From Akkermansia sp. (GTDB lineage: Bacteria > Verrucomicrobiota > Verrucomicrobiia > Verrucomicrobiales > Akkermansiaceae): a stretch of 64,000 nucleotides of DNA. Shown here in pieces: positions 27,180-36,803 of this stretch; the stretch's first letter is position 1; each line of letters opens with the position of its first letter. Below the pieces are notes generated by a model, which was given only the letters and a program-made list of their open reading frames with translations, did no database searches and was not told where the DNA came from. The DNA is taken from NCBI GenBank assembly GCA_030525455.1, contig JAUNER010000005.1, positions 27,063 through 91,062 on the forward strand. Direction: 5' to 3'. The position numbers were made by a program, and so were the translations under genes.

Positions 27180-29384
27180 TTAGCTTAGCTCAAGCATATC
27201 ACGCAAAATGTTGATACCCTCGCGGAGTTCCGGATCGAGACCGGAGGGGTAATCCGGAGAATCGTCTAACTGCTCGGTGGGGTCCTCTGCCGTTTTCATA
27301 AAGGTATCTTTATCCTTATCCGGGTCGGCAAGTGGTAATGATTTAGCATTGATGTCATCTAAATTCAAACGATAGATATTGAATTTAAGGGTATCTGCTT
27401 TAGCCATTTCTGCGAAGCGGACTTTTCTTTCTTTATTGATTTCTTTACGGCGTGCTTCCAGTTTGCTCATTTCTGACTGGCGAGTGGCTTTATTGAGAGA
27501 CACTTTATTGTCATCAATTCGCTTTTTGAGCATATTAGATTCTTCCTGAATAATGCGGAAGTCCGGGTCTAAAGCCACACGGTTGCTACTGCGAAGTCGA
27601 AGTTCAGGAAGGATTTCAGAGATGTGAGCATCCTTTGAATAGTAGGGGCTCTTAGGAATTTTATCGTATTCCATGGCATAATCCAATGAAGCCTCGCCCA
27701 CATCATAGGCAGAAATAACACTAGGAAGGACAATATCGCTTTCAACCCCTTTGAGCTGAGTAGAGCCCCCGGCGACACGATAGAATTTTTGGGTAGTGAC
27801 CTTGAGTACACCGGCACGTTCTCTGTTAGAGAAAAATGGCATATATTGAGCAATGCTGATAGGACGCTGAACAGTGCCTTTGCCGAATGTTGTTTTATTG
27901 CCAATGATAACTGCTTTCCCATAGTCCTGAAGAGCTGCTGCCAGAATTTCTGAAGCAGAAGCACTAAGCTTATCAGTCATTACTACGATAGGACCATTGA
28001 AAATAGCCTTTTTGCGAGCCGTTTGAGAGCTGATGTGACCACGTGTGTCTTTAATTTGAACAACCGGCCCCGGACCTGTGAAAAAGCCGGACATTTGACG
28101 CACTGCCTCAAGAGAGCCACCACCATTATTACGCAAATCAATAATGATGCCATCGACATTCTCATTATTCATACGATGTATCAGAGCTTCAACGTCAGAA
28201 GCACAACTGTGATTGTTATCATCAGTCATGGAAGCATAGAAGCTAGGCAGAGTAATGATACCAATGCGGTCTTTGTCTTTGGAAGCACCTTTGATTTCGA
28301 TGATTTTAGCCTTAGCTAACTCATCCTTCATGGGAACTTTGGCACGTTTAATAACGATAATTTTTGCAGGACCAACACCATCAGCGGGTTCTACTTTTAG
28401 GCGGACTTCTGAATTTTCCTTGCCACGAATAAGGTCTACAACCTTATCTAACTTCATGTAAAGAATGTCGACCATTTCTCCGGTATTATTTGAGTCAACC
28501 CCCACAATGCGGTCGCCTAGTTTTAGTTCGCCGGATTTTTCAGCAGGGCCATTGGCAACGATACCATTGATTTTAGTAGAGCCATCATCTTCTGCACCGA
28601 GTAAAGCACCAATGCCGATGAGTTCTGTATTCATGCTGTCTTGGAAACGCTCCATTTGGCGAGCCCCCCAATAATCAGTATGGGGGTCGTAAGCCAGAGC
28701 TACAGCACCGAGGAATGTTTCGACAATTTCTTCTTGGTCGACGTCTTTAATTGTTTTTTCAAGACGGTCGTAACGCATGAGCAATTTTTCGAGAGCCGGT
28801 TTTTCCTTGAGAGTTGGGTCCGGTTTATTTTGTTCCTTAGCTAGACGAGAAATGGTTTCGCGACGCAGGAGTTCAGATAACAGCTCATTTTCTATTAAGT
28901 CATGCCAAACTTGAGCCATTTCTGCTTCGTCTTTTGGCCAAGATTTTAGTTTTTTTCTGGAGCGTTCAACAGAACGGTTGCTATCAAAGGTGAATTTTTC
29001 TTTTTTAATAAGTTCCTTAGCATAGGCAAATCGTCTAAGGGCATTTACCTCGTATGCTTTATAGAGGTAATCTGCGGCCTCGAGCATGGTTTTAGACAAG
29101 AGGTAATCGTCTAGCTCAGAAGCGAAGCGAGATTTAAGGAAATCGACTTGTTCTTGGGTAAAAAAGATTTTGGCAGGGTCAACTTTCTTTAAGTAAATGT
29201 CTAAGAATCTGGCAGACAATTCATCTGAGAACTCCATTTTTGAATAGTGGAAATTTTGGAGCATGAGAGACATTTGTTTACCAGCTTCGTTGAAGTCTGT
29301 ATTAGCCATGGCATGAGGGAGGGCACATGCCGTTATGAGAGGAATGGCAGAAAGTCTTAACCAGCGAAATTGATGTGCGTACAT
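27180..29384 (-). CDS. prc: Tail-specific (C-terminal processing) periplasmic protease
   Basis: 734 residues, the size of E. coli-type Prc/Tsp. A signal peptide (1-27) is followed by an N-terminal helical domain (LSARFLDIYLKKVDPAKIFFTQEQVDF), a PDZ domain (about 235-330), the S41 Ser-Lys protease core with GIIIDLRNNGGGSLEA, LSASASEI (Ser near 472) and GKGTVQ (Lys), and a C-terminal helical DUF3340-like part with a Lys/Arg-rich coiled coil. It degrades or processes periplasmic proteins by their C-terminal residues. It lies 132 nt after the Bat operon and may be its last member or a separate unit. Confidence 0.95.
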   Translation of the reverse strand: MYAHQFRWLRLSAIPLITACALPHAMANTDFNEAGKQMSLMLQNFHYSKMEFSDELSARFLDIYLKKVDPAKIFFTQEQVDFLKSRFASELDDYLLSKTMLEAADYLYKAYEVNALRRFAYAKELIKKEKFTFDSNRSVERSRKKLKSWPKDEAEMAQVWHDLIENELLSELLRRETISRLAKEQNKPDPTLKEKPALEKLLMRYDRLEKTIKDVDQEEIVETFLGAVALAYDPHTDYWGARQMERFQDSMNTELIGIGALLGAEDDGSTKINGIVANGPAEKSGELKLGDRIVGVDSNNTGEMVDILYMKLDKVVDLIRGKENSEVRLKVEPADGVGPAKIIVIKRAKVPMKDELAKAKIIEIKGASKDKDRIGIITLPSFYASMTDDNNHSCASDVEALIHRMNNENVDGIIIDLRNNGGGSLEAVRQMSGFFTGPGPVVQIKDTRGHISSQTARKKAIFNGPIVVMTDKLSASASEILAAALQDYGKAVIIGNKTTFGKGTVQRPISIAQYMPFFSNRERAGVLKVTTQKFYRVAGGSTQLKGVESDIVLPSVISAYDVGEASLDYAMEYDKIPKSPYYSKDAHISEILPELRLRSSNRVALDPDFRIIQEESNMLKKRIDDNKVSLNKATRQSEMSKLEARRKEINKERKVRFAEMAKADTLKFNIYRLNLDDINAKSLPLADPDKDKDTFMKTAEDPTEQLDDSPDYPSGLDPELREGINILRDMLELS

Positions 29385-29516
29385 GATGAAAGGGGGGATG
29401 GCAGATTGCTCAATATGATATGAATGTGTGTAGTGTTACGAAATTAGAAAGCTTTGTCTATCACTTTACACGTCTCGCAGACGTTATTTTTCATTTAGGA
29501 AAAAATTGCAAGAGTT

Positions 29517-31949
29517 TTATTTTCTTTTTGAATCATCATCGTGTAACGAAGAGACAGAGGATTTCGGAATCCAAACAGGCGTGTTTTGGAAAGTATTTGC
29601 ATAAATCCATGAGCCACGCTCTGCTCGCATAATAAGAGGCGTAGAGGGATTTAAGGTAAGAATAGAAGGACTATTGAGGCTTGCGGCATGGCGGGCCGGG
29701 GTTTTTGAGGTGACAATGAGGAGCTTTTCTGACGGGGTAGATGCCGGGGTAGCAGGATATAGGAAGTAATTAGTCAGCGTAGCTATAACCACAAGCCCCG
29801 ATAGTGTGCTTAATGTAGTATAGAGAAGACCATGTTTAGTATTTGTCGTCAGTAATGCCAGGAAGGTGAGGGTAAGAGCCCCGGCAATAATGATTATTGG
29901 AATAAGTGAAGAATAGGGGAGGTAAGTAAGCCACTGGTTTTCACGGGTGTTTGGAGGAAGAACGGCTCCTTCTTTTCTTTCAATAAAGTCAAGATTGCAC
30001 TGTGCTTCGGTAAAGTTAGGTGTAAGCTCAAGTGCTTTTCTGTAATAAAGGGCGGCCATGCCCGGTTTATCCATGCGATAGTAGGCATTGGCTATACCAA
30101 ATGCGGCCACAGCTTTATCTTTCTTATTGAGACTAGGAGAATTCATTTCTTTAAGCAATAAGTTGATTGCTTGAGAATACTCCCCTTGATTATATGCTTG
30201 GAAGCCTGTAGGAGAGGCTGCTTGAACCGGAGAGGCAGCAAAGTCAACAAGGGCAAGACCCATAAATAGAAGCGGTAGTTTAGTGAGTACCTTTTTAATT
30301 TGTTGGAGCATTTGTTTTTGTTTATCCTCAGAAAGCGGTGCGGCGTTTTCTGTATTTGGTTGGAAGGCAATGTTATCTCTTTCAGAAAGAATCTGTTTGA
30401 TGCTTTCATCGTGGAACGAAGCCGGAATGTGTGATTCAATAAAGGCCCCCAGTGATTTTAAACCATCAGCCGCTGAGTCGGATTTTAGTTTATTTGAAAC
30501 TTGCTTAAAGGCATGTAATCGTTGGCGAGCAATAGAGCCTTCTTGGTATAATTGCTTTAGTTTTCTTGCTAAAGCAAGGGCAAGTAAAATGATAGCCGGA
30601 ATGTAAGTAAGGAATAACCAGCCCCAGTGAATAGAAGTAGAAATATCTGAGGCTAAGTTTTCCGGAATAGTGCTGTAAATATCCGTCATCATTGCCACAG
30701 GCACAGAACCTGCAGGTGGAGGTTCTGCCGGAGAAGCTTGAGCTGAATTTGGTGTACCGGTGATAGCAGAAGCCTTCCATTCGAGAGGAATAGGCGGAGT
30801 GGTTACGGTATAATATTGTTTAGTAGATGGATCAAAGTAACTTAATTCAAATGACGGAATGGCATCTGTCTGAGCAATAGGGCGAATCATTTGCTGGAAA
30901 ACCACAGAGCCGCTCGTACTACGAGAATCCTGATTAGCGTTGATTTTATTAGAAGGGTAAAGCTTCCAGTTAGAAGCATCTGTGAGAGTCGGACAATCAA
31001 TGCTCTGGATGTTCCCATTACCTTTTACTGTAATGTTTACTGTGATGGGTTCATTGGCACTCAAATCTCTCGCTTCGGTAGTGGCAGAAATGCTGAAATT
31101 ACCTACTGCGTTTTTAAATGAAGCAGGTGCACCGGCAGGCAGTTCCAGAGACTTGAATTTTAGTTCCGGCAATTTTAGGTCAATAGCATAGATTTGCCGA
31201 GCAAAATTAGCAAATATAGGGTCGGCATCCGGTAGTGGCGTGTGTGCCGTAATCATGCCACCAATAGAAACGTCTCCAGCCCTAAGTGGGAATAATGTAC
31301 TATGTAGGGTAAAAACGTGAAGGTTATTGCCTCGGTAAAGTAAATTACCAAATGGACTTTGCCCGAGAACTGTATTCATAGTCGGCTCAAATCGCCATGA
31401 TGCTACGTTTTTATTATCAATAGTCGGTAAATTGAACTGGTTAATATACTCCGGAACGTATATTTTTAATTCACATGAATCAGGCTGGTGAACAAATGGA
31501 GTTTGGTTACTTAAGTGCCACATAACACCGTAAGGGACGATATTCTCCTGGAGTTTAGCTGTATTCCAAGTAATGGCACTGTATGGATAAACAGTAAGAG
31601 TTTGTGGTTCTGTAGAAACAATTTTTCCCCCTGTGGTACGAAGTCGAATTGAAGGGATGTGAACTGTACCTGGCTCATCCGGAGTAACTTGGATGGCCAT
31701 GAGGAGGGCGGTCTTATTTTTGGAGCCGGGTAGGTGGATATAATTTACCTGAGGAATCCAGCGTAGGCTGGCTCCTTTGACTCTAGGAAGTGGGTCTTGC
31801 TGAGCAATGTTACCATCAGTGAGTATGATGAACAATCTGGTTTGTTCACCCGGAACAACGGCATTTGATAGCCAAGCTGTTTCAACCTCTGCAAAGGCAG
31901 GTGATATAAAACCTAGGATGAAAGCGAATAATAGAATAAATTTTTTCAT
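29517..31949 (-). CDS. BatD-BatE fusion (aerotolerance-type membrane protein with TPR and SH3 parts)
   Basis: 810 residues. A signal peptide (MKKFILLFAFILGFISPAFA) is followed by BatD-like beta domains (about 20-390, with VKGNGNIQSIDCPTL), a membrane segment near 440-460, a helical cytoplasmic part, and another hydrophobic segment resembling a second signal sequence (LLFMGLALVDFAASPVQAASP). TPR units follow (FGIANAYYRMDKPGMAALYYRKALELTPNFTEA), then two membrane segments and a C-terminal SH3-like domain (MRAERGSWIYANTFQNTPVWIPKSSV). The internal signal-like segment marks the fusion joint between ancestral BatD and BatE. It is the last gene of the moxR operon. Confidence 0.85.
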   Translation of the reverse strand: MKKFILLFAFILGFISPAFAEVETAWLSNAVVPGEQTRLFIILTDGNIAQQDPLPRVKGASLRWIPQVNYIHLPGSKNKTALLMAIQVTPDEPGTVHIPSIRLRTTGGKIVSTEPQTLTVYPYSAITWNTAKLQENIVPYGVMWHLSNQTPFVHQPDSCELKIYVPEYINQFNLPTIDNKNVASWRFEPTMNTVLGQSPFGNLLYRGNNLHVFTLHSTLFPLRAGDVSIGGMITAHTPLPDADPIFANFARQIYAIDLKLPELKFKSLELPAGAPASFKNAVGNFSISATTEARDLSANEPITVNITVKGNGNIQSIDCPTLTDASNWKLYPSNKINANQDSRSTSGSVVFQQMIRPIAQTDAIPSFELSYFDPSTKQYYTVTTPPIPLEWKASAITGTPNSAQASPAEPPPAGSVPVAMMTDIYSTIPENLASDISTSIHWGWLFLTYIPAIILLALALARKLKQLYQEGSIARQRLHAFKQVSNKLKSDSAADGLKSLGAFIESHIPASFHDESIKQILSERDNIAFQPNTENAAPLSEDKQKQMLQQIKKVLTKLPLLFMGLALVDFAASPVQAASPTGFQAYNQGEYSQAINLLLKEMNSPSLNKKDKAVAAFGIANAYYRMDKPGMAALYYRKALELTPNFTEAQCNLDFIERKEGAVLPPNTRENQWLTYLPYSSLIPIIIIAGALTLTFLALLTTNTKHGLLYTTLSTLSGLVVIATLTNYFLYPATPASTPSEKLLIVTSKTPARHAASLNSPSILTLNPSTPLIMRAERGSWIYANTFQNTPVWIPKSSVSSLHDDDSKRK

Positions 31950-31993
31950 AATAGAAATGAAAACTTATACTGATGAGATGAACAATGGAATGA

Positions 31994-34201
31994 TTAATAG
32001 TCTTTTTTCGGGGGGAGAATTTGAATGGGCTGAGGCACAAAGCAACCTTCTTCTTGGTCACGACGGTCTTTGAGAATGTCTCTGGCTTCTTTAAGTTCTT
32101 TATCTGATTGAGCTTGTTGCTGAGGGGTGATAGATAAGGGAGCTTGTTTTTGTGGAGCTTGTTGCTTATCCGGAGCTTTTTGTGGTTTTTCTTTTTCGTT
32201 GTCTTTCTTTTCTTCCGGACGAGCATTTTTCATTTCATCGTCTTTAGAAGGAGTATTTTTTTTCTTATCTTGTTCTTGTTTATCCTTCTCATTGGACTTT
32301 TGCTTGTCGTTATCGGCTTTATCTTTGTCCTTGTCTTGTTTATTTTGCTCGTTGTTTTTATTTTTGTCTTTATCAGCGTCTTTTTTATTATCCTTGTCGT
32401 TTTGGTCGTTTTGCTTTTGCTGATTTTTATCAGAAGATTTATTATTGTCCTGTTTGTTATTATTGTCAGATTTATCTTGTTTGTCTTTACTATCGGACTT
32501 GTCTTGATTTTGTTGGTTTTTGTCGTTTTGTTGCTGTTGCTGCTGCTGTTGTTGTTTTTTCTTTTCCTCTTCTAGTTGTTTTTTGAGTTTTTCTAGAGTT
32601 TTTTTGTACTCATCTAGTTTTTTTTCATAATCAGACAACTTGGCTTTATTTGAATGGGCTTCTTTATGGTTTGGGGTTGTAAATATGGCATCGTCGAAAT
32701 GAGAGAATGCTTCTTTTAGGTGTTTTTTAGACTCATTGATAGCTTTTAGACGTTTATCAATTTCTTTGATTTTTTCATCAATGGATAATCCTTGGGTGAG
32801 TTGCGGGGAAGCTGAGTTATTTTTCTTTTTGAAAGACATTTTTTGATTCACCGTATCACCGGATAAGTTTCCCAGATGACAATGAGCATCAGACTGAAGC
32901 ATGGTAGAACTAGAAAGCAAGGCTTCGGATAATGCTTCAGCAGTCACTTGATTTTGGTTGTTTATCTTAGCCATGAATCCTTTAGCATAATTTAAGGCAT
33001 GGCGTTTATCATCAGATAAGCTTGGATTTAATAAAGTGGCATCAATAGCTTTTATAGCCTCATCCGGTTGATTGTTGCGAATTAATTCGATAATGTTTTG
33101 AGTAGCATCATCGGTGGCTTGAGCCGGAGATACGGTTAAGCAAAATAGGAATGAAGAGAGAATGAATAAAGTAGAAACAGATTTAGACTTAAAGATGTAT
33201 TTTATAGAACGCCATTTAGTGCTGGCAATGAGAGTAAGAAGTAGACATACCAACGCAGGGATGGCGAAAATGTAGTAGCGGTCATTAGGGATGCGAGTTT
33301 TTACAGAATCATTTTGGTTAGCTTCAAGTTTAGAGGCGGTTTCTTTGACGAAAGCGTTTAATGAAGCACCATCAGACAACTGCACGTATTGACCATTAGT
33401 CATAGAGGCCAGCTTTTGAAGATTGTCGGGATTGAGTTTTGAAACAATCGTATTCCCTTCGTAGTCATGATACAAACCAGAGGGGTGTTTTTCATCCGGG
33501 ATAGTAGAGCCACTTGTTGTCCCAATACCGGCGGTAATTAAGATAAGTTTGTTTTGTTTGGCTTCAGCGGTAAGTTTTGGCGAAATATTGACGGTATCTT
33601 CCCCATCAGATAGAATCACAAGAGCATCCATCGCATCCGGTTTTTTGTCTCTCTTAAATGTACGCAGAGCCAAACTTACAGCCGAATCCAAATTTGAGCC
33701 CCCTTGAGAAACCCATCCAAATTTTAACTGTTCTATGGTTTCTTTGAGAGCTTCGTGGTCGTAGGTTAAAGGCATGAGCAAGACCGCATTACCGGAAAAG
33801 ATGATAATCCCGAAATTATCTGCCGGGAGGGCATCTAATAAATCGTAAGTAGCTGTTTTTGCACGCTCAAGGCGAGAGGGAGAAACATCCTTGCATAGCA
33901 TAGAACGAGAACAGTCTATAGCAATAAGTATGTTTCTGGATTTTGGCATCTCTTCTCGTTCAGAATACCCGTCAAATGGTCTCGCCATTGATAAAATAGA
34001 AAAAATCGCTGCTAAAATGCCAAAAACAATAGGTAAAGTGCGATGCCATGTAGCTGGAGCCTGAACCAACACGTTTTTGTATGCAGGGGCGATAAGAACT
34101 TCCCAACGTTTAGACCGTCTTTTCCATAAAATACAAGCAACTACCGCCAGTAAAGCCGGTAGAATGAGTAGATATAAAACATCAGGATATAGGAAAGTCA
34201 T
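31994..34201 (-). CDS. BatB-type von Willebrand factor A protein fused to a TPR/low-complexity BatC-like tail
   Basis: 735 residues. An N-terminal membrane segment, a VWA domain with MIDAS motif AIDCSRSML (about 95-103) and LSDGED, then a second membrane segment (about 310-330) make up BatB. A signal-like stretch (LFILSSFLFCLTVSPAQA, about 350) starts a BatC-like part with TPR-type helices. About residues 530-690 are extremely rich in Lys, Asp, Gln and Asn, with a run of ten Gln. VWA proteins of this operon work with MoxR ATPases in envelope complexes. It lies 14 nt after batA. Note the fusion and the long disordered region. Confidence 0.85.
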   Translation of the reverse strand: MTFLYPDVLYLLILPALLAVVACILWKRRSKRWEVLIAPAYKNVLVQAPATWHRTLPIVFGILAAIFSILSMARPFDGYSEREEMPKSRNILIAIDCSRSMLCKDVSPSRLERAKTATYDLLDALPADNFGIIIFSGNAVLLMPLTYDHEALKETIEQLKFGWVSQGGSNLDSAVSLALRTFKRDKKPDAMDALVILSDGEDTVNISPKLTAEAKQNKLILITAGIGTTSGSTIPDEKHPSGLYHDYEGNTIVSKLNPDNLQKLASMTNGQYVQLSDGASLNAFVKETASKLEANQNDSVKTRIPNDRYYIFAIPALVCLLLTLIASTKWRSIKYIFKSKSVSTLFILSSFLFCLTVSPAQATDDATQNIIELIRNNQPDEAIKAIDATLLNPSLSDDKRHALNYAKGFMAKINNQNQVTAEALSEALLSSSTMLQSDAHCHLGNLSGDTVNQKMSFKKKNNSASPQLTQGLSIDEKIKEIDKRLKAINESKKHLKEAFSHFDDAIFTTPNHKEAHSNKAKLSDYEKKLDEYKKTLEKLKKQLEEEKKKQQQQQQQQQNDKNQQNQDKSDSKDKQDKSDNNNKQDNNKSSDKNQQKQNDQNDKDNKKDADKDKNKNNEQNKQDKDKDKADNDKQKSNEKDKQEQDKKKNTPSKDDEMKNARPEEKKDNEKEKPQKAPDKQQAPQKQAPLSITPQQQAQSDKELKEARDILKDRRDQEEGCFVPQPIQILPPKKDY

Positions 34202-34215
34202 AGTAGTAAAAGGTG

Positions 34216-35208
34216 TTATGGAGCAGGAGTCGGGCGTAAAATATGCAAGAGTAAGCCCAATAAGGTTAGTGAGCCACCTGCAATAACAAAGTACATAAAG
34301 AAATCTTCTATATGGCGGATATTATGAATTTTGGCTTCTGATTTTTCTAATTGATTGATAGATTTGAAAGCATTTGAAAAAGCATCTGTGCTGGCCGCTC
34401 TGAAATGTTCCCCACTGGTGAGTGCGGCAATTTTTCTGAGAGTAGGTTCGTCAAATTCGCCATGAGATACCATACCATTGGCCATGGTTCCGGATTCTGT
34501 ACCAACGGCGATTGTATAGATTTTAATGCCGAGCTTTGCGGCATTTTCTGCGGCTACAAGAGGTGTGATTTGCCCGGAATTTGAAGCACCATCCGTCACT
34601 AGAATAATGATTTTGGATTTAGTATCTTTTCGTTCGTCTAATCTAGTAGCAGCCGCGGCAATAGCTGAACCAATGGCTGTGCCATTTTCGTGGATAAGTT
34701 CCGGATGAAATGATTGGATAATGTATTTTACAAGGTCGTGGTCGAGTGTTAATGGACAAAATGATTTGGTTTTTCCTGCAAACCCAACCACACCCAATCT
34801 ATCGTCGGGACGAGTGCCTATGAATTGATTAATAACATCTTTTGCCGCTCTTAATCGCGTTACATAGTTCCTATTGAGTACCATATCAGTGGTATTCATG
34901 GAGTATGATAAGTCAAAGGCAATCATAATATCAATGCCATTGACTACGCGGAATGATTTATCCTCTATCTGTTGAGGTCTGGATAAAGCAATGGTAAAGC
35001 ATATAGCGGCCAGAACAAAACAAAACGCACCTAAACGGCCGGCTAAAGAACGTGGTTTGGTGCCATGATGTTTAATAAACTTAAGAGTAGGGAAAATGAT
35101 AGAGCCGTCCGTGCCACGTCGGCGACGCAGCAAAAGCATGCACAGGATAACGGGAATAACATAGAGCCAACCCGGATGTGCTATATGGAAATTTTCCGGC
35201 AGTATCAT
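34216..35208 (-). CDS. BatA-type von Willebrand factor A membrane protein
   Basis: 330 residues. Two N-terminal membrane segments (about 12-27 and 58-78), a VWA domain with the metal-site motif AFDLSYSMNTTD (about 98-109), TDGASNSG, and a C-terminal membrane segment (YFVIAGGSLTLLGLLLHIL). This is the BatA layout. It lies 11 nt downstream of the DUF4381 gene in the same operon. Bat proteins have been linked to aerotolerance and envelope stress in Bacteroides, but the molecular activity is not settled. Confidence 0.9.
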   Translation of the reverse strand: MILPENFHIAHPGWLYVIPVILCMLLLRRRRGTDGSIIFPTLKFIKHHGTKPRSLAGRLGAFCFVLAAICFTIALSRPQQIEDKSFRVVNGIDIMIAFDLSYSMNTTDMVLNRNYVTRLRAAKDVINQFIGTRPDDRLGVVGFAGKTKSFCPLTLDHDLVKYIIQSFHPELIHENGTAIGSAIAAAATRLDERKDTKSKIIILVTDGASNSGQITPLVAAENAAKLGIKIYTIAVGTESGTMANGMVSHGEFDEPTLRKIAALTSGEHFRAASTDAFSNAFKSINQLEKSEAKIHNIRHIEDFFMYFVIAGGSLTLLGLLLHILRPTPAP

Positions 35209-35219
35209 ATTAGGGAAAT

Positions 35220-35828
35220 TTAGCTTTTAGGTGATTTTGAAAAGAGGTCTGTTTCTTCTATTTCTTGCTGAACTTCTACATCAATCTCTTTAATAAGTTG
35301 GATAGATGAAGCGAGCAATTCGTTGATAAGTTCCGTGTTTTCCTGTGTGTTAGGTTCGTATTTAAGCGATGAAAGCTGGTCGAGTATATTTCTGGTACTT
35401 AATTGTTTTTCCGGTGAGAGTGCAGTTAGGGCTGATGGTCGACGATTAAATTCTTGCTGTGTTTCATAAAGAGCCGGGTCATTTGTTTCACCGGATAAAA
35501 AGCGTCTGAATATAAATGATATTTGAATGGCTAACTCGCGAACACTTAAGTGGCTATTAGAGAGCATTTCTAACTCAGCAATGGCAATTTGTGCGGCACT
35601 GGGTTTTTGTTCCTTACTTTTTTGATTTCGGATAATGAGAAATACTGTGATAATGGCAATAATAAGTACTAAAGCGATGATACCAATCAAGAGCCAGTTG
35701 TCTTGAAAAAAATTGGATTCTAAATAGACCTCTGGTGGGGTGGGGGGGGCTAAGTCCGGAAATGGTGGCGGCTCCGGGATTTCCGGTCCGGATGGAGGTA
35801 AGGGGATTTGTGAGATATTTTGAAGCAT
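35220..35828 (-). CDS. DUF4381-like single-pass membrane protein of the Bat operon
   Basis: 202 residues. A Pro-rich N-terminus (PLPPSGPEIPEPPPFPDLAP) is followed by one strong membrane segment (LLIGIIALVLIIAIITVFLII, about 51-71) and a cytoplasmic helical domain with LSVRELAIQISFIFRRFLSG and SSLKYEP. This composition and its place between DUF58 and batA match DUF4381 proteins of VWA operons. It is 14 nt after the DUF58 gene. Confidence 0.8.
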   Translation of the reverse strand: MLQNISQIPLPPSGPEIPEPPPFPDLAPPTPPEVYLESNFFQDNWLLIGIIALVLIIAIITVFLIIRNQKSKEQKPSAAQIAIAELEMLSNSHLSVRELAIQISFIFRRFLSGETNDPALYETQQEFNRRPSALTALSPEKQLSTRNILDQLSSLKYEPNTQENTELINELLASSIQLIKEIDVEVQQEIEETDLFSKSPKS

Positions 35829-35842
35829 AGGGAGCCTGGGGA

Positions 35843-36733
35843 TTAGTGAGACAGTTTGCGAGTGCGTCGAATAAATAAGGCCTTGAGCACGGGAATAAAA
35901 TTATCTGTCGTTTGTAAATCCAGAAAATCAATCCCTAGCTGAAGAAAATCTTTTGACCAAATGCCGCGATGTTTTTCGACAACTTGGTTGTGAATCAATT
36001 CTATGCCTGTATTGGAAAGATTGACAAGCAGAGTTTCTTCTGTTTCCGGGTCTTTCAAACACACGCGACCAACTTCCGGTAGATTAAGCTCAGCAGGGTC
36101 AACGATGCGAATAGGAATAAAATCGTGCTTGAAGTTGATTTGTCCGAGAGATGATTTATTTGGCTCAAACCAGAAATCGCTTAACATGACAACCATGGCT
36201 GATTTCTTTTGGGAAGTGATAAGCTGGCGAGCAACTTCGCCTATATGGACATCTGTTGCTAAATTGGGGCAAGTAATAATTTCACGAATAATTCGCAAGA
36301 CTTGTTTCATCCCCTTTGCCGGAGGAATATAGCGGATGCGATCGCCACCAAATAGTAATAGGCCGCATTTATCACCATTCTGTGCGGCACTAAACGCAAG
36401 CACAGCTGCTAGTTCAGCCGCATAATCAAGTTTAGATGATTTAGCATAAGCCGAAGCATAGTGCATAGAGCCACTTACATCAACGGCTATAATAAGAGCT
36501 TGTTCACGTTCCTCGTGAAAACGACGGACGTATGGCTGATTCATGCGTGCTGTGACTTTCCAGTCGATAAAGCGAGGTTCATCCCCTGCCAGATATTCGC
36601 GGAAATCGTCAAAATCCAACCCCTGACCACGAAAGCCGGAACGGTAATGTCCGACCAGGTTTTCTGTAGCTAAATGTCTGGCACGTAATTCAATGCGACG
36701 TACGCGCTTCAATATGTCGGTGGATTTATCCAT
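35843..36733 (-). CDS. DUF58 protein with von Willebrand-like fold
   Basis: 296 residues. The conserved DUF58 core GQGLDFDDFREYLAGDEPR FIDWK region (split by one residue here, about 34-58) and a MIDAS-like VDVSGSMHYAS (about 87-97) are visible. It is soluble, with no membrane segment. DUF58 proteins are found directly beside MoxR ATPases, as here (70-nt gap), and are thought to be their binding partners. The start is supported by the family N-terminus (KRVRRIELRARHLA). Confidence 0.9.
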   Translation of the reverse strand: MDKSTDILKRVRRIELRARHLATENLVGHYRSGFRGQGLDFDDFREYLAGDEPRFIDWKVTARMNQPYVRRFHEEREQALIIAVDVSGSMHYASAYAKSSKLDYAAELAAVLAFSAAQNGDKCGLLLFGGDRIRYIPPAKGMKQVLRIIREIITCPNLATDVHIGEVARQLITSQKKSAMVVMLSDFWFEPNKSSLGQINFKHDFIPIRIVDPAELNLPEVGRVCLKDPETEETLLVNLSNTGIELIHNQVVEKHRGIWSKDFLQLGIDFLDLQTTDNFIPVLKALFIRRTRKLSH

Positions 36734-36803
36734 AAAATACTTGCAGTACTTAGCGAGAAGTATTTAAGTGACGCATTGTTCCCTTATGAAAAGGGGGATT
36801 AAA

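Noticed and set aside
32127..32575. Frames on the plus strand made of Phe, Leu, Ser and Val opposite the batB/C gene
   Set aside because: They are the antisense of the Lys/Gln/Asp tract; the membrane-protein look is an artefact.
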